Source of the DNA: Desulfuromusa kysingii
GTDB lineage: Bacteria; Desulfobacterota; Desulfuromonadia; Desulfuromonadales; Geopsychrobacteraceae
Length of the DNA: 64,000 nucleotides
Reading direction: 5' to 3'
NCBI RefSeq assembly: GCF_900107645.1
Contig: NZ_FNQN01000006.1
Location: forward strand, 62,001-126,000
Below the pieces are notes generated by a model that was not told the DNA's origin, searched no databases, and saw only the letters and a list, made by a program, of their open reading frames with translations. A program made the position numbers and the translations under genes. The stretch's first letter is position 1; each line of letters begins with the position of its first letter. Below, piece after piece: positions 18,472-27,378 of the stretch.

Positions 18472-20085
18472 TTATCCTTTTCCGGAAAAGCGAGCACCGG
18501 GGATGATGGTGTCTCGATGGAAGTTAGCGTCATCCCGTTCGGGATAGTCGATGGTATAGTGCAAACCGCGGCTTTCATGTCGTGACAGAGCACTTTGAAC
18601 AATTAATTGGGCAACGGTGGTTAAGTTTCGTAGCTCTATCAGGTCCGATGTGAGGAGGAAGTTCCAGTAATATTCATCAATTTCTGCTTGAATCATCTGG
18701 ATCCGATTCATTGCTCTTTGCAATCTTTTGTCTGAACGGACAATGCCGACGTAATTCCACATGCAACGCCGAATCTCATCCCAGTTGTGGGCAACGATCA
18801 CTTCCTCATCACTGTTCGTTGCTTTACCGCAATCCCAAGGTGGGACATGTGGATGGGATGGTAAATTCTCTTCTAATCTCGATAAGGTAACATCGGCCGC
18901 TATTTTGGCAAAAACAGCCCCTTCAAGCAGACTGTTGCTCGCCAGCCGGTTGGCCCCATGAAGTCCGGAGCAAGCGACTTCACCAATGGCAAAGAGGTTA
19001 TGAATATTGGTTTCGCTATTTTTGTCAACATTAAGCCCGCCACAGAGGTAGTGTGCTGCCGGTACAACAGGAATTGGCTCTTTGGTCATATCAATTCCGA
19101 AACCGAGACAGGTTTCATAGATCATCGGAAAGTGGCCTTTGATGAAGTCATCACCCTTATAGGTGATATCGAGGAAGACACAGTCAGCTCCCGATTTCTT
19201 CATTTCACTATCAATTGCTCTGGCGACAATGTCCCGAGGAGCGAGATCTTTTAATGTGTGGTAGTCAGGCATAAAAGCGTAGCCGTCTGAACGTTTTAAA
19301 ATTCCACCTTCACCGCGAACGGCTTCAGAGATGAGAAATGACTTCGCCAGCGGATGATATAGGGTGGTGGGGTGGAATTGCATAAATTCCATGTTGGCAA
19401 CATTTGCACCGGCGCGCCAGCCGATGGCGACGCCGTCACCAGTAGCAATATCCGGGTTACAGGTGTAAAGGTAGACTTTACCAGCCCCACCTGTTGCCAG
19501 GATGGTAAAGTGAGCCCCGAAGGCGATCACTTCGTGATTTTTTATATCGAGGACGTATGAGCCAAGGCAGCTGTTGGTCTCGAGTTTTTTTTGTTGAACT
19601 TTACTCTCTGTGATCAAATCAACCGCGATATGGTGTTGATACAGGTTGATGTTGGGGTGCTTGAGGGCCGCTTCAACAAGTGCCCTTTCAATCTCCCTGC
19701 CAGTGGCGTCTTTAGCGTGGAGAATACGGCGTTGACTGTGGCCTCCTTCACGAGTCAGATCGTATTGATCGTCTTCTTTACGGCTAAACTTGACACCAAG
19801 ATCGATTAAATCGTGGATGGCTTGAGGCCCAGATTGGACGACGAGATCAACAATCTCAGGATCTGAAAGATAGGCTCCCGCGACCATGGTATCTTCAGCG
19901 TGGGATTGAAAGTTGTCCTCAGCTGAAAAAACGGTTGCAATCCCGCCTTGCGCCAGTTGGGTGGCCGTCACATCAATTTCACGTTTTGTGACCAAAGAGA
20001 CAGTCCCTTTATCGGCAACCTTTAAAGCATAGGAGAGACCTGCAATGCCACTACCAATAACTAAAAAATCTGATGTGATTTTCAT
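18472..20085 (-). CDS. nadB: L-aspartate oxidase
   Basis: FAD enzyme that turns aspartate into iminoaspartate for NAD synthesis; under anaerobiosis fumarate is the usual electron acceptor. 537 residues from the ATG at 20085. FAD-binding DFLVIGSGIAGLSYAL at the N-terminus, TQLAQGGIA, and the active-site region LYHPLAKSFLISEAVRGEG are present. A TTG 12 bases upstream is a possible alternative start. First gene of a nadB-aroQ-FXD cluster; nadA and nadC are not nearby. Confidence 0.94.
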   Translation of the reverse strand: MKITSDFLVIGSGIAGLSYALKVADKGTVSLVTKREIDVTATQLAQGGIATVFSAEDNFQSHAEDTMVAGAYLSDPEIVDLVVQSGPQAIHDLIDLGVKFSRKEDDQYDLTREGGHSQRRILHAKDATGREIERALVEAALKHPNINLYQHHIAVDLITESKVQQKKLETNSCLGSYVLDIKNHEVIAFGAHFTILATGGAGKVYLYTCNPDIATGDGVAIGWRAGANVANMEFMQFHPTTLYHPLAKSFLISEAVRGEGGILKRSDGYAFMPDYHTLKDLAPRDIVARAIDSEMKKSGADCVFLDITYKGDDFIKGHFPMIYETCLGFGIDMTKEPIPVVPAAHYLCGGLNVDKNSETNIHNLFAIGEVACSGLHGANRLASNSLLEGAVFAKIAADVTLSRLEENLPSHPHVPPWDCGKATNSDEEVIVAHNWDEIRRCMWNYVGIVRSDKRLQRAMNRIQMIQAEIDEYYWNFLLTSDLIELRNLTTVAQLIVQSALSRHESRGLHYTIDYPERDDANFHRDTIIPGARFSGKG

Positions 20086-20246
20086 GGATAACGCCAATTT
20101 TGTTGACCTGAATCCAACACTTTGTTGTGCTGGTTTCAGGATGAGTTAAGGTGAAATTTGACGGTATTATCTGATTCGGTATGGGGGATGTCAAGGATTT
20201 CAGGCTTAGCTTGACAGCATCAATAAGCAAAGGTTATAAATCATTC

Positions 20247-20816
20247 ATGTTAATATCGTTTAAAAAAACATTAATGGTTATTTTCGTTTGTTTCTTTGTT
20301 GTCCCATCTCCCGGGTTAGCAGCCATATACCGTTTTGTTGATGATTCAGGTCGGGTCCATTATACGAATGTTCCAACAACGAATAAATTTCTTTATTATC
20401 GCGGAGAAGGGGATCGCTATCGTCTCGAAACCCTGATTACCCATTTTGCAGAGAAATTTAAACTTGATAAGTCGTTGATAAAGGCGGTTATTAAGGTCGA
20501 GAGTAATTTTGATCCCCAGGTGGTCTCAAGCAAAGGGGCGCAGGGCTTAATGCAGCTTATGCCGGCAACTGCTCTGGAAATTGGCGTGAGAAATCCATTC
20601 GACCCATCAGATTCAATCTATGGTGGATCCTTATATTTACGTAAAATGCTTGATTCTTTTGATATGAATCTCGATTATGCACTTGCGGCATATAATGCTG
20701 GTCCAAGTGCTGTACGTAAGTATGGTGGTATTCCACCGTTTAAAGAAACGCAGAACTATGTTAAAAAGGTTAAGCATTATTTTGATTATTATTCGCGCTC
20801 AAAGGACACTTTCTGA
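20247..20816 (+). CDS. Lytic transglycosylase (SLT domain) with DUF4124-like N-terminus
   Basis: Periplasmic enzyme that cleaves peptidoglycan glycan strands. About 189 residues: signal peptide (LMVIFVCFFVVPSPGLAA), a short DUF4124-like strand region IYRFVDDSGRVHYTN, then an SLT domain with catalytic Glu in IKVESNFDP, GAQGLMQLMP and ALAAYNAGP. ATG at 20247 gives a sensible signal peptide; an open extension to 20181 is possible but unsupported. The stop TGA overlaps the pgsA ATG, so the two are coupled. Confidence 0.88.
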   Translation: MLISFKKTLMVIFVCFFVVPSPGLAAIYRFVDDSGRVHYTNVPTTNKFLYYRGEGDRYRLETLITHFAEKFKLDKSLIKAVIKVESNFDPQVVSSKGAQGLMQLMPATALEIGVRNPFDPSDSIYGGSLYLRKMLDSFDMNLDYALAAYNAGPSAVRKYGGIPPFKETQNYVKKVKHYFDYYSRSKDTF

Positions 20817-21406
20817 TGACTAGTGAAACCAAGCTTCTTAACTTACCTAATATTCTCACTTTGTCGCGAATAGCCGCAGTTCCTCTCGTGGTTTTTCTGC
20901 TGTTGTTTGAGTCCAAACAAAACTGCTTCTGGGCCGCATTTGTTTTTACTGCAGCATCAATAACAGATTGGCTTGATGGATATCTTGCACGAAAGTGGCA
21001 TATAGTCACTATCCTGGGGAAATTTCTTGACCCCTTGGCTGACAAGTTAATCGTTATGGCGGCTCTGATTATGCTGATTCCTTTGGATCGTGTCCCAGCC
21101 TGGGCGGTCTTTGTTATTCTTGCCAGAGAGCTTATCGTGTCAGGAATCCGTTCAATCGCTTCGTCGGAGGGGATTGTCATTGCGGCAAGTGATCTGGGTA
21201 AATACAAAACCATTTTTCAAATGATAGCTATTGTTGGTCTGTTATTACATTATCGCTATTACTGGTTTTTTGGAGTTCAATTCGATTTTCTTTATCCATC
21301 ACTACATAATGCCGGCATCTTTATCTTCTATATTTCGCTGTTTTTGACTGTCTGGTCCGGGGGCGATTACTTCGTTAAATTTTTTAAGCTTTTTGCGAAA
21401 AAGTAA
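20816..21406 (+). CDS. pgsA: CDP-diacylglycerol-glycerol-3-phosphate 3-phosphatidyltransferase
   Basis: Inner-membrane enzyme making phosphatidylglycerol phosphate, the first committed step to phosphatidylglycerol. 196 residues with the CDP-alcohol phosphotransferase signature DWLDGYLARKWHIVTILGKF followed by LDPLADKL, and four to five membrane segments. Starts on the last base of the transglycosylase stop codon (ATGA-type overlap). Confidence 0.95.
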   Translation: MTSETKLLNLPNILTLSRIAAVPLVVFLLLFESKQNCFWAAFVFTAASITDWLDGYLARKWHIVTILGKFLDPLADKLIVMAALIMLIPLDRVPAWAVFVILARELIVSGIRSIASSEGIVIAASDLGKYKTIFQMIAIVGLLLHYRYYWFFGVQFDFLYPSLHNAGIFIFYISLFLTVWSGGDYFVKFFKLFAKK

Positions 21407-21428
21407 CCTATTGATATCAATAGATATT

Positions 21429-21455
21429 TTCATTTTTATAAAAATGAAATTTTTA
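21429..21455 (+). terminator. AT-rich palindrome after pgsA, possible terminator
   Basis: TTTCATTTTT and AAAAATGAAA form a 10-bp all-weak stem with a 2-base loop followed by TTTTTATT. It could end the pgsA transcript, but AT-only stems terminate poorly. Confidence 0.3.
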
Positions 21456-21485
21456 TTGACACCTGATAAGTCGTTTTGCTATACA
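21456..21485 (+). promoter_or_regulatory. Sigma-70 promoter for tRNA-Gly
   Basis: A consensus -35 TTGACA and a TATACA -10 are 18 bases apart. Transcription would begin about 25 bases before the tRNA. Confidence 0.65.
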
Positions 21486-21516
21486 TACATCCGCTCGTAA
21501 CAACGAGTCTTATTGA

Positions 21517-21591
<75 letters not shown>

Positions 21592-21600
21592 AAAAATTCA

Positions 21601-21635
21601 AGCGACCAGACAAATTGTCTGGTCGCTTTTTTTTT
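21601..21635 (+). terminator. Rho-independent terminator after tRNA-Gly
   Basis: AGCGACCAGAC and GTCTGGTCGCT make an 11-bp stem followed by an uninterrupted run of nine T, 9 bases after the tRNA CCA end. Confidence 0.92.
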
Positions 21636-21672
21636 GTTTATTTTTTAAGTCAAGTTAATCTAACGCCTTGAT

Positions 21673-21701
21673 TTGACAATATAATGGTAAACCTGTAGTA
21701 T
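21673..21701 (+). promoter_or_regulatory. Strong sigma-70 promoter for an RNA or long leader
   Basis: A perfect -35 TTGACA and -10 TAGTAT lie exactly 17 bases apart. The expected start point is G21706 to A21708, over 320 bases before the next start codon (proV-like, 22034). Confidence 0.75.
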
Positions 21702-21705
21702 GTTT

Positions 21706-21860
21706 GGACTAAGCGGCACCCTGCCAGGGTGTTCCGTCTTTGTCCCGCAAGAAAATCGTTAAGAACTCCACCCCGTGTGTTGTTTCGCAGATTTTCTTTT
21801 CAATCAGAGTTGCGCTTGATTCTGTGGTTCCCACAAGTCAGGTCGCGGGTCGCTCTGTCC
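21706..21860 (+). ncRNA. Candidate structured RNA, unclassified
   Basis: Right after the promoter, GGACTAAGCG (21706-21715) can pair with CGCTCTGTCC (21851-21860) as a closing helix with a 2x2 internal loop. Inside are a CACCCT-GCC-AGGGTG hairpin, a CCCGC/GCGGG helix, a 9-bp AAGAAAATC/GATTTTCTT helix and a TGTGG-TTC-CCACA hairpin. No open frame of note is present. The size (about 155 bases), and a predicted start at the closing helix, fit a small RNA such as a divergent 6S RNA, or a structured leader of the betaine transporter. I could not match it to the consensus of any riboswitch class I know. Folding was done by eye. Confidence 0.42.
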
Positions 21861-22033
21861 GATTTAAAATTAAATACACTTATCCCTGGGATACTGCTAA
21901 CAGCAGATAACCTCCTTTCCGCTTCATCTTCCTATTGGCTGTAGCCCATGGTTTGTTTTTATTGTACAGGCCTTTATTCTTGCTGATGTTTTCTCATTGC
22001 TTGATGTAACTGCCTGAAATCGAAGGATTAAAA
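21861..22033 (+). other. Region between candidate RNA and betaine transporter
   Basis: AT-rich at first, then a 5-bp CTGCT-AAC-AGCAG hairpin and pyrimidine-rich sequence. No open frame with a ribosome site and no T-run terminator are evident, so read-through from the 21673 promoter into the transporter genes is possible. AAGGA at about 22024 is the ribosome site of the next gene. Confidence 0.4.
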
Positions 22034-23287
22034 ATGGAAGAAGAAGTAAAATTAGAAGTAAGAAATTTGTATAAAATTTTCGGGCCGTTTCCCAAAAAAG
22101 CTATGGCTATGCTTGAACAAGGTTTGGATAAGGAAGAAATTTTCGAAAAGACCGAGACAACTGTCGGTGTCCAGAATGCAAGTTTCAGAATTTACGAGGG
22201 TGAAATTTTCGTGATCATGGGATTGTCTGGTTCTGGTAAGTCGACCATGGTGCGGATGTTTAACCGTTTGATAGAACCAACTGCCGGACAAGTTCTGATT
22301 GATGGAGAAGACATCACAGTGATGAATAGTGATCAGTTGGTCAAATTAAGACGTGCGAAGTTGAGCATGGTTTTTCAATCATTTGCCCTTATGCCACATA
22401 TGACGGTGTTGCAGAATGCCGCTTTTGGTCTCGAAATGGACGGGATCGATAAGTCCACGCGTCAAAAGCGTGCGTTGGAGGCTCTCGAACAGGTTGGTCT
22501 TGAAGCCTGGGCAGAGAGTATGCCGAATGAACTCTCTGGAGGCATGCAGCAACGGGTCGGTCTTGCTCGTGGTTTGGCAGTCGATCCTGATATTTTGTTG
22601 ATGGATGAGGCCTTTTCTGCACTTGATCCACTGATCCGGACCGAGATGCAGGATGAACTTCTTAAACTCCAATCAAAATCAAAAAGGACCATTGTCTTTA
22701 TTTCCCACGATCTTGATGAAGCTATGCGGATTGGCGATCGTATCGCTATTATGGAAGGCGGACGAGTCGTCCAGGTTGGCACTCCCGAAGAAATTCTGCA
22801 AAATCCCGCTGACGACTATGTGCGCGCCTTTTTTCGTGGGGTTGACCCAACGAATATATTATCAGCAGGTGATATTGCTACCGCGACCCAGGTCACTATC
22901 CCCATCACCGATGGTAAAAATCCACGCACTGGCCTACAGCGATTGATAAAGAATGATCGAGACTATGCCTTTGTCCTTGATCGAGACAAGGTATTCAAAG
23001 GGATTGTTTCGACTGATTCTCTTCACGCTATGCTCGAAAGTGATGATATTCCACATCTGATCCCTAATGCTTATCTCGAAGGGGTTGTTGCAGCCCATAA
23101 GGATGATTCTTTGCAGGACATTTTGCCCCATGTTGCAGGGCACTCCTGGCCACTACCAATCCTGGATGATGAGGGCAGATTTATAGGCGCAGTATCGAAA
23201 AATCTCTTTTTGCGCACCCTGCATAGAAGTAGTGATGAAGAGCAATTACCAGAAGAACCCCAGGGCAATGGGGCGATAGCGAGCTGA
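22034..23287 (+). CDS. proV: Glycine betaine/proline ABC transporter, ATP-binding protein
   Basis: Cytoplasmic ATPase of an osmoprotectant importer. 417 residues: N-terminal extension YKIFGPFPKKAMAM typical of ProV/OpuAA, Walker A MGLSGSGKST, signature LSGGMQQRVGLARGL, Walker B DILLMDEAFSALDP, and two C-terminal CBS-like repeats (about 275-395) that in OpuA relatives sense ionic strength or c-di-AMP. The stop overlaps the permease ATG. Expected to respond to osmotic stress; see the leader region upstream. Confidence 0.94.
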   Translation: MEEEVKLEVRNLYKIFGPFPKKAMAMLEQGLDKEEIFEKTETTVGVQNASFRIYEGEIFVIMGLSGSGKSTMVRMFNRLIEPTAGQVLIDGEDITVMNSDQLVKLRRAKLSMVFQSFALMPHMTVLQNAAFGLEMDGIDKSTRQKRALEALEQVGLEAWAESMPNELSGGMQQRVGLARGLAVDPDILLMDEAFSALDPLIRTEMQDELLKLQSKSKRTIVFISHDLDEAMRIGDRIAIMEGGRVVQVGTPEEILQNPADDYVRAFFRGVDPTNILSAGDIATATQVTIPITDGKNPRTGLQRLIKNDRDYAFVLDRDKVFKGIVSTDSLHAMLESDDIPHLIPNAYLEGVVAAHKDDSLQDILPHVAGHSWPLPILDDEGRFIGAVSKNLFLRTLHRSSDEEQLPEEPQGNGAIAS

Positions 23288-24126
23288 TGAGATTTTTAAA
23301 TTTTGATGAACAAACCATACCCCTTGATGCATGGATTCAAACATTTGTTGATTGGTTAGTCCTGAATTACCGTGAATTCTTTCAGGTTATTAAAGTTCCT
23401 GTTGAGATCAGTCTTGATGGGTTGGAGTGGCTTCTTTTTATCTTGCCACCTTGGTTGATTATTGCTTTCTTTGCTGTTGCTGCCTGGCGTTATGCGGGTA
23501 AGAGAGTCACTGGTTTTACCGTCTTTACGTTTTTTCTTGTCGGTTATCTTGGTCTCTGGGATGACACCATGACGACTCTTGCGATGGTCATTTGCTCGGT
23601 GGTTTTTTGTGCCGTCACTGGTGTCCCTCTGGGAATTTTAGCCGGCCGTAGTGACCGATTTGAGATGTTTCTCCGTCCTTTTCTTGATGCTATGCAAACG
23701 ACACCAGCTTTTGTTTACCTGATTCCGGTTGTCATGTTGTTCAGTATCGGGACGGTTTCCGGAATTCTGGCCACCATCGTTTTTGCTCTACCGCCAATCA
23801 TCCGTTTGACCAGCCTCGGCATTCGTCAGGTTCACCCGGAATTGGTTGAGGCAGCCCTCGCATTCGGATCAACCCCATGGCAAGTGTTGCATAAAGTTCA
23901 GTTACCGCTGGCGATGCCGTCAATTATGGCCGGTCTCAATCAGACCATCATGATGGCCCTGTCGATGGTCGTTATTGCGGCCCTGATTGGTGCTGGTGGT
24001 CTTGGTAATCCGGTCGTGCAAGGGCTCAATACATTAGAAATTGGTTTGGCAACCATCGGCGGTTTATCGATTGTCTTGCTGGCAATGGTCCTTGATCGAA
24101 TTACTCAAGGGATTGCTCAAAAATAA
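23287..24126 (+). CDS. proW: Glycine betaine/proline ABC transporter, permease
   Basis: Inner-membrane permease of 279 residues with about six or seven membrane segments and the EAA-type cytoplasmic loop EAALAFGSTPWQVLHKVQLP that docks on the ATPase. The N-terminus carries the ProW-type amphipathic region before the first membrane helix. Starts on the last base of the proV stop and is 45 bases before the binding protein. Confidence 0.94.
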   Translation: MRFLNFDEQTIPLDAWIQTFVDWLVLNYREFFQVIKVPVEISLDGLEWLLFILPPWLIIAFFAVAAWRYAGKRVTGFTVFTFFLVGYLGLWDDTMTTLAMVICSVVFCAVTGVPLGILAGRSDRFEMFLRPFLDAMQTTPAFVYLIPVVMLFSIGTVSGILATIVFALPPIIRLTSLGIRQVHPELVEAALAFGSTPWQVLHKVQLPLAMPSIMAGLNQTIMMALSMVVIAALIGAGGLGNPVVQGLNTLEIGLATIGGLSIVLLAMVLDRITQGIAQK

Positions 24127-24171
24127 TTTTATAATTCAATTCACCCATCACCATTAATTAAGGAGAAAAGT

Positions 24172-25191
24172 ATGAAACGTATTCTGATGATATTGTTACT
24201 ACTGTCGCTGACAGTGCCAGCATTTGCGGATTCGCAAAAACCTGGAAAAGGAACCAAAGTACAACCTGCACGCGCAACCTGGAATACAGGTTATTTTCAA
24301 GAGGCTCTGGTTCGGACTGGATTGAAAGAACTAGGCTACAACGTGAAGAAACCAAAAGAGCTGACCAACCCACTCTTTTATCAGTCCCTTGCTTTAGGTG
24401 ATCTCGATTACTGGACCAACGGTTGGTTCCCAATGCATGACGCCCAGATGCCGAAAGATTTCTACAGTAAAGGCGAAAAGGTCGGCTACGTCGCTAAGTC
24501 GGGTGGTCTACAAGGTTACCTCGTCTCAAAAAAAGAAGTCGAAAAATTTAATATCAAGTCGCTCGATGATTTCAAACGCCCCGAAGTCAAGGCAGCTTTC
24601 GATGCTAATGGCGACGGCAAAGCTGATCTGACCGCCTGTCCCGCTGGTTGGGCATGTGAAGGAGTGATTGCTCATCACATGGAAGTCTATGGCCTGGAAG
24701 ATGACATCAATCTGATCAAAGCAGCTTATTCGGCAAGTATGGCCGATTCTCTAGCGCGTTACAATTCAGGGGGGCCGGCGTTCTTCTACACCTGGGCTCC
24801 AAACTGGACCATCTTCAAATTCATGCCGGGTAAAGACGTGATGTGGATCAATGTCCCTGAAATCAAACCGACAGAGGCCCAGCAGTCATCTATTGAACGT
24901 CTGACTGCTACTGGTATTGAAGGGGCTGTCAGCGATCCGGTTAAGCTCGGGTTTGTCGCTGCTGACATTCAGATCGTCGCCAACAAAAAGTTCTTAGCTG
25001 CTAATCCTGCAGCAAAAGAATTCTTTAGAGTATTTAATCTCCCGTTGAGTGACATTAATGAACAAAACACCAAGATGCAAGACGGTGAGAAATCGGCGAA
25101 AGATATAGATCGTCATGTCAAGGAATGGATTGCAAAAAATCAAGATAAATGGGACGGATGGCTCGCTGCAGCACGTAATGCAGCGATGTGA
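24172..25191 (+). CDS. proX: Glycine betaine/proline ABC transporter, substrate-binding protein
   Basis: 339 residues. Signal peptide of about 20 residues (LMILLLLSLTVPAFADS) with no lipobox cysteine, so a soluble periplasmic protein. The ligand-binding domain shows ARATWNTGYF, YWTNGWFPMHD and FYTWAPNWTIFK, tryptophan- and tyrosine-rich motifs that form the betaine aromatic cage in ProX relatives. A GTCPAGWACEGV-like Cys pair (TACPAGWACEG) may form a disulfide. Clear ribosome site AAGGAGAA; strong terminator follows. Confidence 0.94.
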   Translation: MKRILMILLLLSLTVPAFADSQKPGKGTKVQPARATWNTGYFQEALVRTGLKELGYNVKKPKELTNPLFYQSLALGDLDYWTNGWFPMHDAQMPKDFYSKGEKVGYVAKSGGLQGYLVSKKEVEKFNIKSLDDFKRPEVKAAFDANGDGKADLTACPAGWACEGVIAHHMEVYGLEDDINLIKAAYSASMADSLARYNSGGPAFFYTWAPNWTIFKFMPGKDVMWINVPEIKPTEAQQSSIERLTATGIEGAVSDPVKLGFVAADIQIVANKKFLAANPAAKEFFRVFNLPLSDINEQNTKMQDGEKSAKDIDRHVKEWIAKNQDKWDGWLAAARNAAM

Positions 25192-25210
25192 TCGCTAACA
25201 GATTATGCTG

Positions 25211-25246
25211 AAAAAAAGGCCGGTGATTATTTCGCCGGCCTTTTTT
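25211..25246 (+). terminator. Rho-independent terminator after the betaine transporter
   Basis: AAGGCCGGTGA and TCGCCGGCCTT form a long GC-rich stem (GGCCGG/CCGGCC core) followed by TTTTTT, 20 bases after the proX stop. Confidence 0.9.
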
Positions 25247-25555
25247 GTTTATATCGGGTTATCAATAATTTCTCACTCCGCCGTCGGTATATTTTTTAAC
25301 CTCATACTTCAACAATATAATATATCCTTTTCGAAACTGATGCGGCTTTCTAGACTTATCTCGCTGTAGGTATGGGTTATATTCAAGATTCTTTAGTTCC
25401 GTCGGGCAAATGTGAAGTCGACTATCAATTCTGGATCACTTGACCTCTGACAAGGTTTGCTTCAATCTATATTAATTTATGAGATACTTGATTAATCTGC
25501 TGTATCATTATATTGGTGTTAGTAGTAATCCCGATTTGAAAGGTTGAAAAAATAA
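25247..25555. other. Intergenic region before iron alcohol dehydrogenase
   Basis: About 310 bases, AT-rich, with no convincing open frame. TTGACC (about 25439) and TTGATT (about 25490) are possible -35 elements, but neither has a good -10 at standard spacing. GAAAGG before 25556 is the ribosome site of the next gene. Confidence 0.35.
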
Positions 25556-26710
25556 ATGTTTAAATTCAATTTCAAAAATCCAACAAAAATTATTTTTGGC
25601 GAAGGGTGTATTAAAGATATTGCTGCAGAGATCGACAAAGATCATCGAATTCTGATCACTTATGGTGGTGGTAGTATCAAAAGTAATGGTGTTCTCGACC
25701 AAGTTAAAGCGGCTCTAAATGGTTACACGTTGTTTGAGTTTTCTGGGATAGAACCGAACCCGAGTTATGAAACTCTTATGAAAGCCGTTGAGTTGGTTCG
25801 TCTAGAGAAGATTGACTATCTTCTGGCCGTGGGTGGTGGATCAGTGATTGATGGCACCAAATTTATAGCGGCGGCCGTTGATTTTCAAGGTGAGCCTTGG
25901 GATCTTCTTGCTAAACAGGCGGCGGTAAAAAGTTCGTTACCCTTTGGGACAGTACTTACGCTACCGGCGACAGGTTCGGAGATGAACAGTGGTGCTGTCG
26001 TGACCCGACGTTCGCTGCAGACAAAGCTCCCCTTTTCCAGTCCGCTACTGTATCCACAATTTTCCGTGTTGGATCCGACCACGACATACAGCCTGCCAGC
26101 GAGACAAATCAGTAATGGTGTTGTCGATGCATTTGTCCATACTGTCGAGCAATATTTGACCTATCCAGTGAACGCCAAAGTTCAGGATCGCTTTGCTGAA
26201 GGATTGCTCCTGACGTTGATTGAAGAAGGCCCCGTTGCGTTACAGGATCCTCAAAACTATGACGTTCGCGCGAATATTATGTGGTGTGCAACCTTGGCTC
26301 TTAATGGCTTGATCGGCGCGGGGGTCCCGCAAGACTGGGCGACACATATGATCGGTCATGAGCTCACAGCGATTTATGGGCTTGATCATGCGCAAACCCT
26401 GGCCGTTGTTCTCCCTTCTGTCCTGACGGTGAAAAAAGAACAAAAAGCGGCAAAACTATTACAGTATGCAGAGCGGGTTTGGGGGATTGTCAATGGTGAA
26501 GATGGCCAACGGATTGATCAAGCCATTGAAAAAACCAGATTATTCTTTGAACGTATGCAGGTGAAGACCCGTCTTAGTGACTATGGGATCAAAGATGACA
26601 GTATCGACAAAGTGGTCGCACAACTTGAACAACACAGCATGGTCAGGTTGGGTGAGAAGAAAAATATCACCCCGGCTGTCAGTCGAGAAATCCTTAAGTT
26701 GAGTTTATAA
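25556..26710 (+). CDS. Iron-containing alcohol dehydrogenase (YqhD/BdhA-like)
   Basis: Cytoplasmic NAD(P)H-dependent aldehyde reductase or alcohol dehydrogenase of 384 residues. Begins FNFKNPTKIIFGEG, contains the nucleotide loop LAVGGGSVIDGTKF, and the metal ligands in VDAFVHTVEQYLT, IGHELTAIYGLDHAQTL (Asp, two or three His). The strongest resemblance is to YqhD and butanol dehydrogenases that use NADPH and broad aldehydes. Single gene with its own ribosome site; substrate not predictable. Confidence 0.92.
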   Translation: MFKFNFKNPTKIIFGEGCIKDIAAEIDKDHRILITYGGGSIKSNGVLDQVKAALNGYTLFEFSGIEPNPSYETLMKAVELVRLEKIDYLLAVGGGSVIDGTKFIAAAVDFQGEPWDLLAKQAAVKSSLPFGTVLTLPATGSEMNSGAVVTRRSLQTKLPFSSPLLYPQFSVLDPTTTYSLPARQISNGVVDAFVHTVEQYLTYPVNAKVQDRFAEGLLLTLIEEGPVALQDPQNYDVRANIMWCATLALNGLIGAGVPQDWATHMIGHELTAIYGLDHAQTLAVVLPSVLTVKKEQKAAKLLQYAERVWGIVNGEDGQRIDQAIEKTRLFFERMQVKTRLSDYGIKDDSIDKVVAQLEQHSMVRLGEKKNITPAVSREILKLSL

Positions 26711-26835
26711 ATTGGTTTAATTCTTTATCGGGGAGGGGGAAGGTTTCGTTGCCCGGATTGAACAAATTGTTTCGATTGGTGTCATCGCAGGTTTGCTGAT
26801 GTTGATGACATCGGATCTCATTCAAGGAGAGAGTT

Positions 26836-27036
26836 ATGAGCCTTTGGCTTATATATACGATCGGACTCTGTGTCGCGGTTTGTTTTGCGCTGATATGGTC
26901 TTTTATTCTTGATCGCAATAAGCCACCCCGTGTTCAAGAATTTTTAGCTAAACTGGTGGCACGTATTTTATTTATAATTGTTATTTTTGCTGTCTTTATG
27001 GGCTTCCTCTATCTAGCCTTTGGTGTTTTTCGTTGA
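26836..27036 (+). CDS. Small two-helix membrane protein
   Basis: 66 residues with two hydrophobic helices (about 4-24 and 43-64) joined by a charged loop LDRNKPPRVQEFLAKLVAR. A good ribosome site (AAGGAGAGAG) precedes the ATG and a strong terminator follows, supporting a real gene. No family or function recognised. Confidence 0.7.
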   Translation: MSLWLIYTIGLCVAVCFALIWSFILDRNKPPRVQEFLAKLVARILFIIVIFAVFMGFLYLAFGVFR

Positions 27037-27060
27037 TTTTTAAGACTCTTTAAAAAGTGT

Positions 27061-27092
27061 AAGGCTCGCGTTTAACCTGCGAGCCTTCTTTA
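27061..27092 (+). terminator. Rho-independent terminator after small membrane protein
   Basis: AAGGCTCGC and GCGAGCCTT form a 9-bp perfect stem with a 10-base loop followed by CTTT, 24 bases after the stop codon. Confidence 0.82.
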
Positions 27093-27378
27093 GTTTCATA
27101 AATTATGAAATTCCCTGTTCACGGGATTATCCGGATCCCGAAAGCGCCGGATTTGTGGAAAACCTACTCAGTTGCGTTATTTCATCTTCGATAGGCATTC
27201 CTCCTTTCCTGCTACTTATAGAGTAACACCGATTCCAATATGTTCAAGCTCTGTCGGCAGATAAAGGTTGAAGAATTGGCACTTGAACTGCTAACAACCA
27301 TTGCAACAGTCAGGGAAATTTATTCATATAATGAATTATCATTCTCTTGATAATTTTACTAGAGCAGGGGAGACCTGA
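27093..27378. other. Intergenic region with two dyads
   Basis: No supported open frame. Visible structures are CGGGAT...ATCCCG (27122-27140) and a perfect 8-bp inverted repeat AATTATCA-TTCTCT-TGATAATT (27334-27355) just upstream of the small gene at 27379, with a TATAAT at 27327-27332 that may be its -10. The 8-bp dyad would lie at about +1 to +20, an operator-like position. Confidence 0.35.

Noticed and set aside
21706-21860. ydaO (c-di-AMP) riboswitch
   Set aside because: Position before an osmolyte transporter and the cyclase in this window made it attractive, but the conserved GGGGUGAA and CCGAAUCCGUCAG-type segments are not present.
21706-21860. SRP RNA, tmRNA or RNase P RNA
   Set aside because: Length and the invariant motifs of these RNAs do not match.
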